Below are positions 17,334 to 25,968 of a stretch of 64,000 bases of DNA, piece after piece. The position numbers and the translations under genes are program-made. The notes beneath the pieces are model-generated. The model ran no database searches, was not told the DNA's origin, and saw nothing but the letters and a program-made list of their open reading frames with translations. The stretch comes from Rathayibacter_A sp036510655. GTDB lineage: Bacteria > Actinomycetota > Actinomycetes > Actinomycetales > Microbacteriaceae. Within the stretch, counting starts at the first letter, position 1; each line of letters opens with the position of its first letter. The stretch covers positions 1-64,000 of the forward strand of contig DATCDQ010000072.1 in NCBI GenBank assembly GCA_036510655.1, written 5' to 3'.

Positions 17334-20300
17334 CTACGGCGTGCGCAGCGCGCGTCGCCAGCGGGCGACCAGTTGCTGTTCGTCGTCGATGTGCTCTGGC
17401 GTGATGATCGCGTCGTCTGCGACGAAATAGAAGAACGCGTCGATGCGGTCAGGGTCGACGCCGGCCCAGTGCGCGTACGCGGCCCGATATAGCGCCAACT
17501 GGAGTTGCTTGCGTTCGAGATCGTCGGCATCCGTCGGCGCTTTGCCGGTCTTCCAATCGACGACCTGGTAACGGCCGTCCTCCTCGTATACGGCGTCGAT
17601 CTTGCAGACGACGATGCGCCCGTCGAACGGCAGATGGATCTCCCGCTCGACCTCGATTGGGCGGCGCTGCGCCCACGGAGAAGTTTCGAACGTCGCCTGC
17701 AGTCGGGCAAGCTCGCTCTCGGCGACCGAGTCCGGTTCGAGATCCAATTCCGTGTCGAACGCATCGATCGTCTCGCTCGTGCCACCGACGCCGTAGCGGC
17801 GCTCAACCCATTCGTGGAAGAGCGTGCCGAGCCGGGTCGCCCGATACGGCCGCTCCGGCATCGGCCGACGCAACCCGGCGGCTACCGCCGACGGGTCGGT
17901 CACGTAGTCCTTGAACCGTGAGGCGGGCACGCGTGTCGGCAGCGGGGTCGTCCCCGCGGTGTCGAGGCGGCGGCGACGTTCCTCGATCAGTACATCCAGT
18001 TCGTGCTGCCACACGCCGGCATCGCCCGGCTCGGTGTCGCGAACGAGCTGAGCGGCGGCGACAACCACGTCCCGACGAGACCCGAGCGGATCCATCGGCC
18101 ACACGAACGTGTCATCGACGTCACCAAGCGGATTCTCCTCGAATTCGCTGCTCTCGGGAAGCGGCCCGATGACGCCCACCTCGGACAATTCGACCAGAAA
18201 CGGGCTCGGACCGCGCGGCTTGGTCTGCGTCGCCCAGAACGAACCGCTCAGCAGCAACGCATGCCGCGCGCGGGTGACGGCGACATACGCAAGCCGTCTC
18301 TCCTCAAGTTCGTGGCGGTTCTTGACGGCCGTCTTGAAGACATCCCGTTCATCCAGCAGTTCTTTGCGGGTCTGCGCCGACCGCCAGTTGAAGACCGGTA
18401 ACTCGTCCGCATCGCCGCGGAACTCATACGGCAGCTGGCCGAAGCCGAGCCAGCCACCCGATCCGTCGCTTGCGGATGCCGGCAGTTCGCCTTCGACGAA
18501 GCGCGGCACGACCACGATGTCCCACTCGAGACCCTTCGACCCGTGAACGGTCAGCAGTTGCACGGTGCCGGGCTCCGGCTCCTCGGGCCGGGGTGCCAGC
18601 CCGTCACGCCACTCCGCCTCGCGCAGCCAGCTGAGGAACCCGCTGAGTCCGGCCGTTTCACTGACCGCCAGATAGCCGTGCAGGGCGTCGAAGAACGCAT
18701 CCATGTTCGCGCGGGCGGCCCGGCCACCTGCCCTGCTTTCGTTCGCGGCCACCTCGATGTCCAGCAGCAACTCCTGCTCGACGAGTGTGACGAAGTCGAT
18801 CAGGTCGAGGCCGGCTCGCGCGCGGAGCCGGGCGAAGAGGCCCCCTGCCTGCCGCAGCCGCTCCAGCCCCGCTGCGCTGAAGGCGTTCAACTGGCTGTGA
18901 CCGTCACGCGCGTGCGCGACGAAGTCGAGTGCGTCGACAACCGAGCCGCCCTCTCCTTCGGCGACGGATGACCGCAGGCGTTCGCGCACGTCGTCGTCGA
19001 GCGGCTGCTGGGCGTAGTCGCGGTCGCGCAGCCAGGACGCCACCCGACTGAGCGCATGCAGGTCACGCACCCCGATTCGCCAGCGCGACCCGGCCAGCAG
19101 CCGCACGAGTTCGGAGCCGGCAGTCGGATCGTTGACCACGGCGAGTGCGCTGACCAGATCGGCGATCTCGGGCTCGGCCAGCAACCCGCCGATCCCCAGC
19201 ACGTGGTACGGCACGCCATGCCGACGCAGCGCGTCGATGAACGCGCCTTGCGTCTTACGTGCGCGGAACAGCATCGCCGCCTTGGGCTTTTCCTGCCCCT
19301 CCCGCGTTGCCAGTTGATCCTCGAGCCAGAGCGCCGTCGCGTCTGCCTCGTCAGGCAGCGTCTCCTCGATGATCACCTCGACCCGCCGATCGGATGCGTT
19401 CGGCCCTGCCGTCAATTTCTCAACAGGCACACGCGCGCCTCTCCCGAGCGTGCCGGCGCCGGCTAGCCGTGCAGGCGCGGCCGCGAGCGGCGCGACCAGA
19501 GCGTTCGCCACCGCGAGGATGTCGTGGCCGTTGCGCCAACTCGTCGTCAGCACGAACTGCTCGCAGCGCCCGCCAGTGAACTGTCGCCCGAATTGGTCCA
19601 GGTTGCCTGCGCTCGCGCCGCGCCAGCCGTAGATCGACTGGTTCGGGTCGCCGACGGCCATCACGGGGTGGTCGGCGAACAGTTCGGACAGCAGCCAGGT
19701 CTGCACGACAGACGTGTCCTGGTACTCATCGAGCAGCACGATCGCGTGGCGTTCGCGCAACTCGGCGGCCACCCGCGGCACCCGACGCACGATGTCGAGG
19801 GCGAGCGCGACCTGGTCGGAGTATTCGACGAAGCCGCGCAACCGCTTCGCATCCGCGAATCGCTCGGCAAGGTCCACCAGCACGGGCAGCGCCCCGATGC
19901 TGCCGGCCAGTTCGACGGCCGCCTCGTACGCTCCGCGCCCTCCCGGCGGCAGTTCGTCGAGCGTCGCGAACTCCAGCGCCATCGCACTCACGTTTGCCGC
20001 AGACGCGACATTCTCGCTCAGCGCGTGGCTCAGGCTGAGCACGGCTTTCGTCACGACGTCGACGTTCTTGTCGAGGCTCGCCAGCCGCGGGTCGGAACTG
20101 CCGACGACGATTGTGCGCGCCAGCTGCCACGCGCTGGCTTCGCCGAGCACGGCGCCGTCGCTCTCCCGACCGATCAGGATCGCATGGTCCCGGAAGATGC
20201 TGTTCGCGAATGAGTTGTAGGTCGCAACATTCGGCGGGTCGAACGGGTCGTAGTCGCCCGGCATCAGCCCGACATCGGCGAGTTTGGCGATTCGTTTGCG

Positions 20301-20615
20301 GATGCGTTCGGCCAACTCCCCCGCCGCTTTGCGGGTGAACGTGAGCCCGAGGATCTCCCCCGCGTGCACGTGCCCGTTGGCGAGCAACCACAACACCCGA
20401 TTGGCCATCGTCTCGGTCTTGCCGCTGCCGGCGCCCGCGATCACGAGGGCAGGCGCCAGCGGCGCCTCGATGACAGCCTGCTGCTGGGCCGTCGGCGGCG
20501 GGTTGCCGAGGGCCCGCGCAATTTGGTCTGCGCTGATCATCGGCGAACGGCGCGGCGCTGGATCGTGCGACCGCACATCGGTTGGCTCCGAATCAGTCGG
20601 CTTTGCATCAGTCAC
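17334..20615 (-). CDS. adnB: AdnB-like helicase-nuclease subunit (UvrD-type helicase with PD-(D/E)XK nuclease)
   Basis: A 1093-residue subunit of an actinobacterial AdnAB-type double-strand-break resection machine. Helicase motifs: Walker A GAGSGKT at 61-67, LGLTFTRKAAGELAERIRKR, IVLLDEYQDTSVVQTW, VGDPNQSIYGWRGASAGNLD, LLTVHGSKGLEWDIVVVPRF and LAYVAVTRARHALLLSGS. The C-terminal nuclease domain has RLGTLFHEWVERRYG, CKIDAVYEEDG (Asp1007) and VVDWKTGK (Asp1020-x-Lys1022), the RecB-family active site. The start is GTG at 20613-20615, overlapping the adnA stop by 8 nt, so the two are coupled. The order nudC, adnB, adnA matches mycobacteria except that no potassium-channel gene intervenes; the pseudokinase gene occupies that place on the other strand. 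Confidence 0.93.
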   Translation of the reverse strand: MTDAKPTDSEPTDVRSHDPAPRRSPMISADQIARALGNPPPTAQQQAVIEAPLAPALVIAGAGSGKTETMANRVLWLLANGHVHAGEILGLTFTRKAAGELAERIRKRIAKLADVGLMPGDYDPFDPPNVATYNSFANSIFRDHAILIGRESDGAVLGEASAWQLARTIVVGSSDPRLASLDKNVDVVTKAVLSLSHALSENVASAANVSAMALEFATLDELPPGGRGAYEAAVELAGSIGALPVLVDLAERFADAKRLRGFVEYSDQVALALDIVRRVPRVAAELRERHAIVLLDEYQDTSVVQTWLLSELFADHPVMAVGDPNQSIYGWRGASAGNLDQFGRQFTGGRCEQFVLTTSWRNGHDILAVANALVAPLAAAPARLAGAGTLGRGARVPVEKLTAGPNASDRRVEVIIEETLPDEADATALWLEDQLATREGQEKPKAAMLFRARKTQGAFIDALRRHGVPYHVLGIGGLLAEPEIADLVSALAVVNDPTAGSELVRLLAGSRWRIGVRDLHALSRVASWLRDRDYAQQPLDDDVRERLRSSVAEGEGGSVVDALDFVAHARDGHSQLNAFSAAGLERLRQAGGLFARLRARAGLDLIDFVTLVEQELLLDIEVAANESRAGGRAARANMDAFFDALHGYLAVSETAGLSGFLSWLREAEWRDGLAPRPEEPEPGTVQLLTVHGSKGLEWDIVVVPRFVEGELPASASDGSGGWLGFGQLPYEFRGDADELPVFNWRSAQTRKELLDERDVFKTAVKNRHELEERRLAYVAVTRARHALLLSGSFWATQTKPRGPSPFLVELSEVGVIGPLPESSEFEENPLGDVDDTFVWPMDPLGSRRDVVVAAAQLVRDTEPGDAGVWQHELDVLIEERRRRLDTAGTTPLPTRVPASRFKDYVTDPSAVAAGLRRPMPERPYRATRLGTLFHEWVERRYGVGGTSETIDAFDTELDLEPDSVAESELARLQATFETSPWAQRRPIEVEREIHLPFDGRIVVCKIDAVYEEDGRYQVVDWKTGKAPTDADDLERKQLQLALYRAAYAHWAGVDPDRIDAFFYFVADDAIITPEHIDDEQQLVARWRRALRTP

Positions 20616-23600
20616 TGCTGACCGCCCTCACCCGGTGCAGCGCGCGTTGCGCCGTGTTCATGCCCCACTGCGTCAACTCCCGAGCACCGCTGAATTCGGC
20701 CGCGGCCATGCCGATCGCCGCCTGGCGGATGCGCGTTCGAAAGCCCTCGAGTTCTTCCTCGGTGAGTGGCGCCTGCACGGCTTCGCGATACAACTTTTTG
20801 CGCACCCCCTTCTTCACGTAGAGCAGCTTCGCTCCGCCGGAGTGATGCACACCCAATTCGTCGAGGAACGGATCGAGCACCCCCGACGCGTATGCGAGCT
20901 GGTATGCACCGAGCTGCGGATGCACGTCGACCTCGTCCTGCCGGGTGATCGCAGCGCCGGTCTTCAGGTCGACGATGACGACACTGCCGTCAGCGCCACG
21001 TTCTACGCGATCGATCGAACCGTTCACCTTCGCGCGGCCGAGCTCCAGCTGGAAACGGCCTTCCGCCGCGACGAGTTGTTTGCGGTCACGCTCGAAGTCG
21101 GCGAGGTACTCCGCCACTCCCGCAGCGAGGATGCGCGCTGCTCGCTGCTGCTGCTCGGCGATCCACGGCGATTCGAACAGCAATTCGTTCCATCGGCTCT
21201 GCACGCCGGCCCAGACCGTGTCGACGGTGGCGTCGGTGGCCGTCTCCATCGCCCAGTGCACGATCGTGCCGAGACCCATGGCCGTGCTCGTCTGACTGCC
21301 GGAGACCGTGTCGATGAACCAGTCCAGCGGCGAATCCTCGAACGCTTGCAACCGTGACGGTGAAACCGGCACGGTTTCCTCAACGAGATACAGAGGCTCG
21401 TTCGTCGACAGTTCGATCAGACCGTGCCAGTCTGCGGGGTCCGCCCCCGGCACGCGCTGCGCGGCCAGCTGCGCCAAGCCCGCGGCTGCCTGACGTTGCG
21501 CCATCGAAAACCGGCCTGCCTCAGGCGGCGCGCCTGACGGGAACCGGTCGACCCGTGCGGTCGGCGAAGTCAGTTCGCGGCGCAGTCGCCCCGTCAGGTC
21601 GCGCAACGACAGCGGAGGACGACCCGACTCCACGACGACCGTCGACTCCGGCAGGAGTGCGAAGAAGACGCTCGTGGACTCGTCTTCGTTGGAGACCGCC
21701 GCCAGCATGACCTGCCGGCGGGCGCGGGAAAGCGCCAGCGCGAGCATCCGCAGTTCGTCGCCGAGTACGTCCTTGCGGCCGTCCAGCTCTGCGTCGCCGA
21801 GGCCGGTCACCACGCGAACCAGCTGACCCGGATAGAGCAGGGAGCCGCGCAGCCGAAGGTTCGGCCAGATGCCGTCTTGCAGGCCGGCGATCGCGACGAC
21901 GTCGAATTCGAGCCCGACGACGCCCTGCGGTGTCGTGACCAACACGGCCTCGGTCGCTGCCTGCGGCGCCAGAGTGTCCTCGGGAACTTCCGCGTCGAGC
22001 ACACTGTCGAGGAACACGGTCGCCCCGGCGGTCGGGTCGCGTTCGACGAACCGCTTCGCCGCGGTGAACAGCGCGAGGATGCCGTCGAGGTTGTGATTCG
22101 CCTCCGTGGCGACGATGCCGCTGCCGAGCGCCTGATCGAACCAGACCGAAGCGAGGCCGCTCTTCTCCCACGCCAACCACAGCAGCTCTTCGATACTGCC
22201 CCTGGATGCCGCGAGTTGCCGCAGGTCGTGCAACATCTGCGCCAGCTTGGCAGCGTTGCGACCCACCCGGTCGTCGATCGTGGTGAAGCGTCCGGGTGCG
22301 CTCAGGGCGTCGACAAGCAGGTCGTCGCTGGTGCGATTTCCGCCGCCTGCGAGCTCCTCGGTGCGCAGCGCGAGGCGCAGGCGGCGCAGGGTCAGTTTGT
22401 CCAGGCCGCCGAACGGCCCTGTCAGCATCGCCGTCGCGATCGGCGCGGTCAGAGCGGTGCGGCCGATGCCCGTGTCCACGATGGTGAGCAGGCTGTGCGC
22501 CGCACTGTCGTCGCGCAACGGACGACCACCGACGGCGGTGTGCGTTGGCACGTCGGCGAGCGCCAGGGCGCGAGCGACCGCAGGAACCTGCGCCCCGCTC
22601 CGCACCACGACCGCCATGTCGGCCCAGTCGATGCCGCGCAGCAGGTGGTGTTCACGCAGCACGCGAGCGATCGCAGCCCATTCACGTGCAGGCGTGTCCG
22701 CCTCGATTCGCACGATCGGGTCGACGGCATCGGCTGTGCCCGAAGCATCGGTCGGGGCGGCGGCATCGGCCGGGTCGACGGCGGTCGCCCGGCGGTGGCC
22801 CACTATCCCGGCCGTGCCGATGCGCTCGGTCACCGTCTGCGTGAGCGCACGCAGCGCGGGACCGTGCCGATACGCGGTAGCCAAGAACAGCGTCGCGAGG
22901 GACGGAAGCCCCAGCAGTTGGCTCATCCGCCCGAGAGTGTCCGGCTCACCGCCGCGAAAGGCGTTGGCCGCGACATCCGGGTCGCCGAACGCGATCACGG
23001 CCACGCCTCGAGCGGCGAGCGCCCGCAGCAACGCCACGCCCGACGTCGTGAGCTCCTGCACATCGTCCACGAGTACGAGACGCAACCCTGCGATGGCCTC
23101 GGGCACTTGTCCTTCACCCAGGGCCGCCACCGCGAACTGAACGAGCTCGGCCGAGTCGAACTGCTGCGCTCGCGCACTGCTGATCACCCGGTAGTAGTCC
23201 TGAAGAAACTCGGCGGCCGCGATCCACTCCGGCCGATCGTGCGTGCGACCCAGTTGCGCCAGGCGCTCCGGAGTCACGCCGTACTCGGTGGCCCGCATCA
23301 TCAGTTCGCGCAGCTCGGTGCGGAATCCACGGAGGCGACGCACGTCGGGTCCGAGCAGGTCAGGCCAAGCCGGGCCCGTGCCGTCTTCATCCTGCCCGGC
23401 GAGCAACTGCGCGATGTCGCTGTCCTGTTCACCACCGGTCAGCAGTCGGGGTTCCTCTGCGCCCCCTTCGCGCGCGGCATGCCGCACGACCTCGAACGCG
23501 ATCGAGTTCACTGTGCGCGCGATGGGTCCGCTGGTGGCGACCTTCAGGCGCAGGGCAAGCCTGTCGCGCAGCCGCGTCGCGGTCGTGCGTGCGGCCGTGA

Positions 23601-23829
23601 GCACGAGAACATCGGCAGCGGGCCAACCTCGGTGCAGCACGCGATCGGCGACGACCTCGATCAACGTTGTCGTTTTGCCGGTGCCTGGGGCACCGATCAC
23701 AACGGCGGATGCCGCATCCGCAAGTTCGACGACCGCGCGCTGGGACGCATCCAGGGTCAGCACAGTGGCCGCGGAGCCTGCAGCGGTGGCGGCGGCATCC
23801 GGTGCTGTGCGGAAACGCGTTGTGGTCAC
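20608..23829 (-). CDS. adnA: AdnA-like helicase-nuclease subunit
   Basis: A 1073-residue partner of AdnB. Helicase features: Walker A GAPGTGKT at 46-53, VLVLTAARTTATRLRDRLAL, LVLVDDVQELTTSGVALLRA, VIAFGDPDVAANAFRG and LATAYRHGP. The C-terminal nuclease region has GLGTIVHWAMETATD, NGSIDRVERGADGS and IVDLKTG (Asp954-x-Lys956). The C-terminus (ELTQWGMNTAQRALHRVRAV) contains no cysteines, so no Fe-S cluster can form there. The reading frame is open up to 24021, but GTG at 23827-23829 is preferred: TACCTT lies 7 nt upstream, as at other leaderless starts in this window, and the extra N-terminal residues would be antisense to the vapBC promoter. It heads the adnA-adnB operon and should initiate homologous recombination repair. 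Confidence 0.9.
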   Translation of the reverse strand: MTTTRFRTAPDAAATAAGSAATVLTLDASQRAVVELADAASAVVIGAPGTGKTTTLIEVVADRVLHRGWPAADVLVLTAARTTATRLRDRLALRLKVATSGPIARTVNSIAFEVVRHAAREGGAEEPRLLTGGEQDSDIAQLLAGQDEDGTGPAWPDLLGPDVRRLRGFRTELRELMMRATEYGVTPERLAQLGRTHDRPEWIAAAEFLQDYYRVISSARAQQFDSAELVQFAVAALGEGQVPEAIAGLRLVLVDDVQELTTSGVALLRALAARGVAVIAFGDPDVAANAFRGGEPDTLGRMSQLLGLPSLATLFLATAYRHGPALRALTQTVTERIGTAGIVGHRRATAVDPADAAAPTDASGTADAVDPIVRIEADTPAREWAAIARVLREHHLLRGIDWADMAVVVRSGAQVPAVARALALADVPTHTAVGGRPLRDDSAAHSLLTIVDTGIGRTALTAPIATAMLTGPFGGLDKLTLRRLRLALRTEELAGGGNRTSDDLLVDALSAPGRFTTIDDRVGRNAAKLAQMLHDLRQLAASRGSIEELLWLAWEKSGLASVWFDQALGSGIVATEANHNLDGILALFTAAKRFVERDPTAGATVFLDSVLDAEVPEDTLAPQAATEAVLVTTPQGVVGLEFDVVAIAGLQDGIWPNLRLRGSLLYPGQLVRVVTGLGDAELDGRKDVLGDELRMLALALSRARRQVMLAAVSNEDESTSVFFALLPESTVVVESGRPPLSLRDLTGRLRRELTSPTARVDRFPSGAPPEAGRFSMAQRQAAAGLAQLAAQRVPGADPADWHGLIELSTNEPLYLVEETVPVSPSRLQAFEDSPLDWFIDTVSGSQTSTAMGLGTIVHWAMETATDATVDTVWAGVQSRWNELLFESPWIAEQQQRAARILAAGVAEYLADFERDRKQLVAAEGRFQLELGRAKVNGSIDRVERGADGSVVIVDLKTGAAITRQDEVDVHPQLGAYQLAYASGVLDPFLDELGVHHSGGAKLLYVKKGVRKKLYREAVQAPLTEEELEGFRTRIRQAAIGMAAAEFSGARELTQWGMNTAQRALHRVRAVSSD

Positions 23830-23836
23830 GACAGCA

Positions 23837-23842
23837 AAGGTA
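23837..23842 (-). promoter_or_regulatory. -10 hexamer of the adnAB operon (leaderless)
   Basis: On the minus strand TACCTT is followed by 7 nt and then the GTG start at 23829. There is no Shine-Dalgarno. This element decides the start choice for adnA. Confidence 0.45.
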
Positions 23843-23945
23843 GCGTCATCCACCGACGTCGCAGCCGCCGACGTCGTCGCCAACAACGTCGGCCGACAGG
23901 GCCGCTGCCGAATCGAGTACGGACGGCCAGGCTCAAGCATGCGCA

Positions 23946-23975
23946 TTGCATGTTGTGCATCAATATGCATACACT
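23946..23975 (+). promoter_or_regulatory. vapBC-type promoter with overlapping palindromic operator
   Basis: TTGCAT (23946-23951) and TACACT (23970-23975) are 18 nt apart; TACACT ends 6 nt before the ATG at 23982, so the mRNA is probably leaderless. Inside the spacer an inverted repeat TGCAT-CAAT-ATGCA spans 23956-23969, and a further TGCAT occurs at 23947-23951. A ribbon-helix-helix antitoxin would be expected to bind such repeats and repress its own operon. Confidence 0.6.
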
Positions 23976-23981
23976 CGATAC

Positions 23982-24215
23982 ATGCCACTTGTTCAAGTAC
24001 GTGACGTTCCCGACGACACACTCAGGGCGCTCAAGGCGCGGGCCGCAGAACGTGGTCTCACGCTCAGCGCATACCTGCGCGGCGAACTAGACCGACTTGC
24101 AAAAGTCCCGACCAACGCCCAGATTGCGGAGCGACTCGCGCGGCGCGACCGCCGCGGCGGCCCTACCGTCGCCGAGACCGTGGCCGAGATCCGCCGAATG
24201 CGCGAAGCTTCTTGA
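23982..24215 (+). CDS. FitA/VapB-type ribbon-helix-helix antitoxin
   Basis: A 77-residue antitoxin. The N-terminus PLVQVRDVPDDTLRALKARA then ERGLTLSAYLRGEL is a FitA/VapB-like ribbon-helix-helix DNA-binding domain, with beta strand VQVRDV and two helices. The C-terminal part (TVAETVAEIRRMREAS) is the expected toxin-neutralising helix. ATG at 23982 is chosen because it starts at the beta strand and lies 6 nt after a -10 box; the frame remains open 12 codons further upstream but that would read through the promoter. Its stop overlaps the TTG start of the toxin. It probably represses its own promoter through the upstream TGCAT palindrome, with the toxin as co-repressor. Confidence 0.87.
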   Translation: MPLVQVRDVPDDTLRALKARAAERGLTLSAYLRGELDRLAKVPTNAQIAERLARRDRRGGPTVAETVAEIRRMREAS

Positions 24216-24610
24216 TCGTCATCGAATCATCAGCCTTGGTCGACGCGCTCGTCGGCAACCCAGCCAATCCGGAGTTACTCGCTCTGATCGCAGACAGCGA
24301 GTTACATGCTCCATCGCTCATCGATTACGAGGTAGCCAGCGCGCTACGCGGGCATTCACTCGGCGGAAAACTTGCCGACGTGCAGCTTCAGGATGCGGCC
24401 GACGACTTCAGCGCGCTGGACATCGAGCGGTACCCGCTGGCAGCCATGATCCGCGACGTACTCGATTTGAGGGACAACTTCACTGTTTACGACGCGGCGT
24501 ACATTGTGCTTGCGCAAGCTCTGGATGCGGCGCTCGTCACCGCCGATGCGAAGCTTTCCGAAGCTCGCAAATTCGGCGTTGACGTGCACGTGCTCCAACC
24601 ACCCTCGTAG
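24212..24610 (+). CDS. VapC-type PIN-domain ribonuclease toxin
   Basis: A 132-residue PIN-domain protein, likely an RNase toxin that cleaves tRNA or other RNA. Candidate acidic site: E5 (MIVIESSALVDAL), E40 (LIDYEVASAL), D94 (FTVYDAAYIVLAQ) and D112 (LVTADAKLS). The first position is usually Asp in VapC (VDxSA); here it is Glu, which may lower or alter metal binding. The start is TTG at 24212, overlapping the antitoxin TGA stop, so translation is coupled. The pair stands divergent from adnA and is a typical small accessory insertion between core genes. Confidence 0.87.
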   Translation: MIVIESSALVDALVGNPANPELLALIADSELHAPSLIDYEVASALRGHSLGGKLADVQLQDAADDFSALDIERYPLAAMIRDVLDLRDNFTVYDAAYIVLAQALDAALVTADAKLSEARKFGVDVHVLQPPS

Positions 24611-24779
24611 GGGATCGCTACGTCCGCCATCCGACCGCGCATCCGCCGGCCGCGCTTCCGCCGACTGTGCTTCCGCCGACAGAGAACGATGGCACCGATC
24701 GCGGCGCGGGCGCGTGCGTTGTCCCGTAACCTAGGCGGAGAGGCAGTTCAGCCCCTGGCAAGACCGAAAGGCATCGTAC

Positions 24780-25004
24780 GTGGAAATTCGGATCGGTATT
24801 CTCAATGCACCTCGCGAGCTCAGCTTCGAGACGGGCGAGTCGTCGGCCGACATTGCTGCAACCGTCACTGCGGCGCTCGAGGGCAGCACCGGCGTTCTGC
24901 GGCTGACCGATGACAAGGGCAGCGTCTATGTCGTCCCCACCGCGAGCATTGGTTACGTTCAGATCGGCTCCGAAGAGTCCCGTCGCGTCGGCTTCGTCTC
25001 CTAA
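24780..25004 (+). CDS. DUF3107 family small protein
   Basis: A 74-residue protein of the DUF3107 family (TB9.4/Rv3208A type). It reads as beta-rich: VEIRIGILNAPRELSFETGE, then a helix SADIAATVTAALEGS and strands LRLTDDKGSVYVVPTASIGY. The start is GTG at 24780 with AAAGG about 10 nt upstream. The function is unknown; the family is nearly universal in Actinobacteria and sits in the same neighbourhood near rhlE in mycobacteria. It is 19 nt upstream of a small membrane protein gene and probably co-transcribed with it. Confidence 0.9.
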   Translation: MEIRIGILNAPRELSFETGESSADIAATVTAALEGSTGVLRLTDDKGSVYVVPTASIGYVQIGSEESRRVGFVS

Positions 25005-25023
25005 TCGGGCGAGGGAGACTGCA

Positions 25024-25332
25024 ATGGAGCTGCTCTTCATCAGCCTGACAGGTGCCGTCATCGGCCTGATCGCACGTTACGTACTGCCCGAGCGCCACCG
25101 CCATGGCAGCGTGCTCGTCCCCGCGATCGGCACGGCCATTGCCGCCGTGTCGTGGGTCGCGCTCACCTGGGCCGGCCTCAAGTGGAACGGCGGCTGGATC
25201 TGGACCATCACGCTCATCGTGACAGTGCTCGTTACCTTCGCCGCGGGACTGCTGGTCGGGGAGCTGCGCAAGCGTAGCGACAACGCGCTGCTGAGCGAAC
25301 TCAGTAAGGGCGCGGCGCGGATCGCGGCATAG
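25024..25332 (+). CDS. Small integral membrane protein, unrecognised family
   Basis: A 102-residue protein with three hydrophobic segments: MELLFISLTGAVIGLIARYV, a segment around VLVPAIGTAIAAVSWVALTW, and IWTITLIVTVLVTFAAGLLV. It has a short charged C-terminus (GELRKRSDNALLSELSKG). The ATG at 25024 follows GGGAG, so this start is well supported. It is likely in an operon with the DUF3107 gene 19 nt upstream. I do not recognise a named family; its size and topology resemble small actinobacterial membrane proteins of unknown function. Confidence 0.8.
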   Translation: MELLFISLTGAVIGLIARYVLPERHRHGSVLVPAIGTAIAAVSWVALTWAGLKWNGGWIWTITLIVTVLVTFAAGLLVGELRKRSDNALLSELSKGAARIAA

Positions 25333-25454
25333 GCGATATCGGCCCGCGAGAGCGTTTGGGAGCTTGACGACTGTCGGACGGCTGCTGGCCGCCGACGGAT
25401 ACTTGTCTGTGCCAACCTGAACTGGCCCTGGGGCGCCTGGCCATTCTCCGTCGC

Positions 25455-25900
25455 TCACGTGGCTAATCTGACACGCCAAAGGCACTGCGATCGGTAATCA
25501 TTCCCGTGAGCGCAAACTACGCCGAGCGAGTTCATGTAGCTCATGTACGCGTCGCTATCGCCCGTCCCCGCATCCGAATACGCCAACCCCGGATGCCCCG
25601 CTGTTGAGTCGGTGTAACTCGTCGAGGACAACAATTGGCCCTTCACAACCGTGTCGTACGTCCACGACGCGAACAACGACCCCTTGCTATCGGCCGAGCC
25701 CTGATACTGGCCGGTCTTGCGACTGAGCAGATCGTACGAGTACGCAAGCGTCACCCCTCGCGCGTCGGTGCTGGTGAGCACGTCTCCGGCGTCATCATAC
25801 GTCGAGGTCGTCGCACCGGTGTCCGGGTCCACCGCCTTCACTTGATGCCCGAGCACATCGAATCCCCACGACCAGGCGCGACCGACACGCTCACTGCCGT
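25455..25900 (-). pseudogene. RHS/YD-repeat protein fragment
   Basis: The minus strand reads AWSWGFDVLGHQVKAVDPDT, GATTSTYDDAGDVLTSTDAR, GVTLAYSYDLLSRKTGQYQG and LFASWTYDTVVKGQLLSSTS. These are YD-type repeats of RHS proteins (YDxxG and SYDxLxRKT patterns). Homology fades after GLAYSDAGTGDSDAY and the frame stops at 25455. No start codon context, secretion signal or toxin domain is present. It is an internal fragment of a much larger polymorphic toxin/RHS gene, about 130 residues of what is usually over 1500, left by deletion or transfer. Confidence 0.75.
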
Positions 25901-25968
25901 GCTCAAGGCATACCGGATCGGGCTCATCGAACTACCACGGGATGGCAGCTGACAGCGAGCGCCCCACC

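Noticed and set aside
21877..24090. Open frame of 737 codons on the plus strand opposite adnA
   Set aside because: It is a high-GC antisense shadow: composition is Arg/Gln/His-rich, no family is recognisable, and the opposite strand encodes a clear helicase-nuclease.
25635..25952. Plus-strand frame ending LKAYRIGLIELPRDGS opposite the RHS fragment
   Set aside because: Mostly antisense to recognisable YD repeats; the short tail alone is not enough to call a gene.
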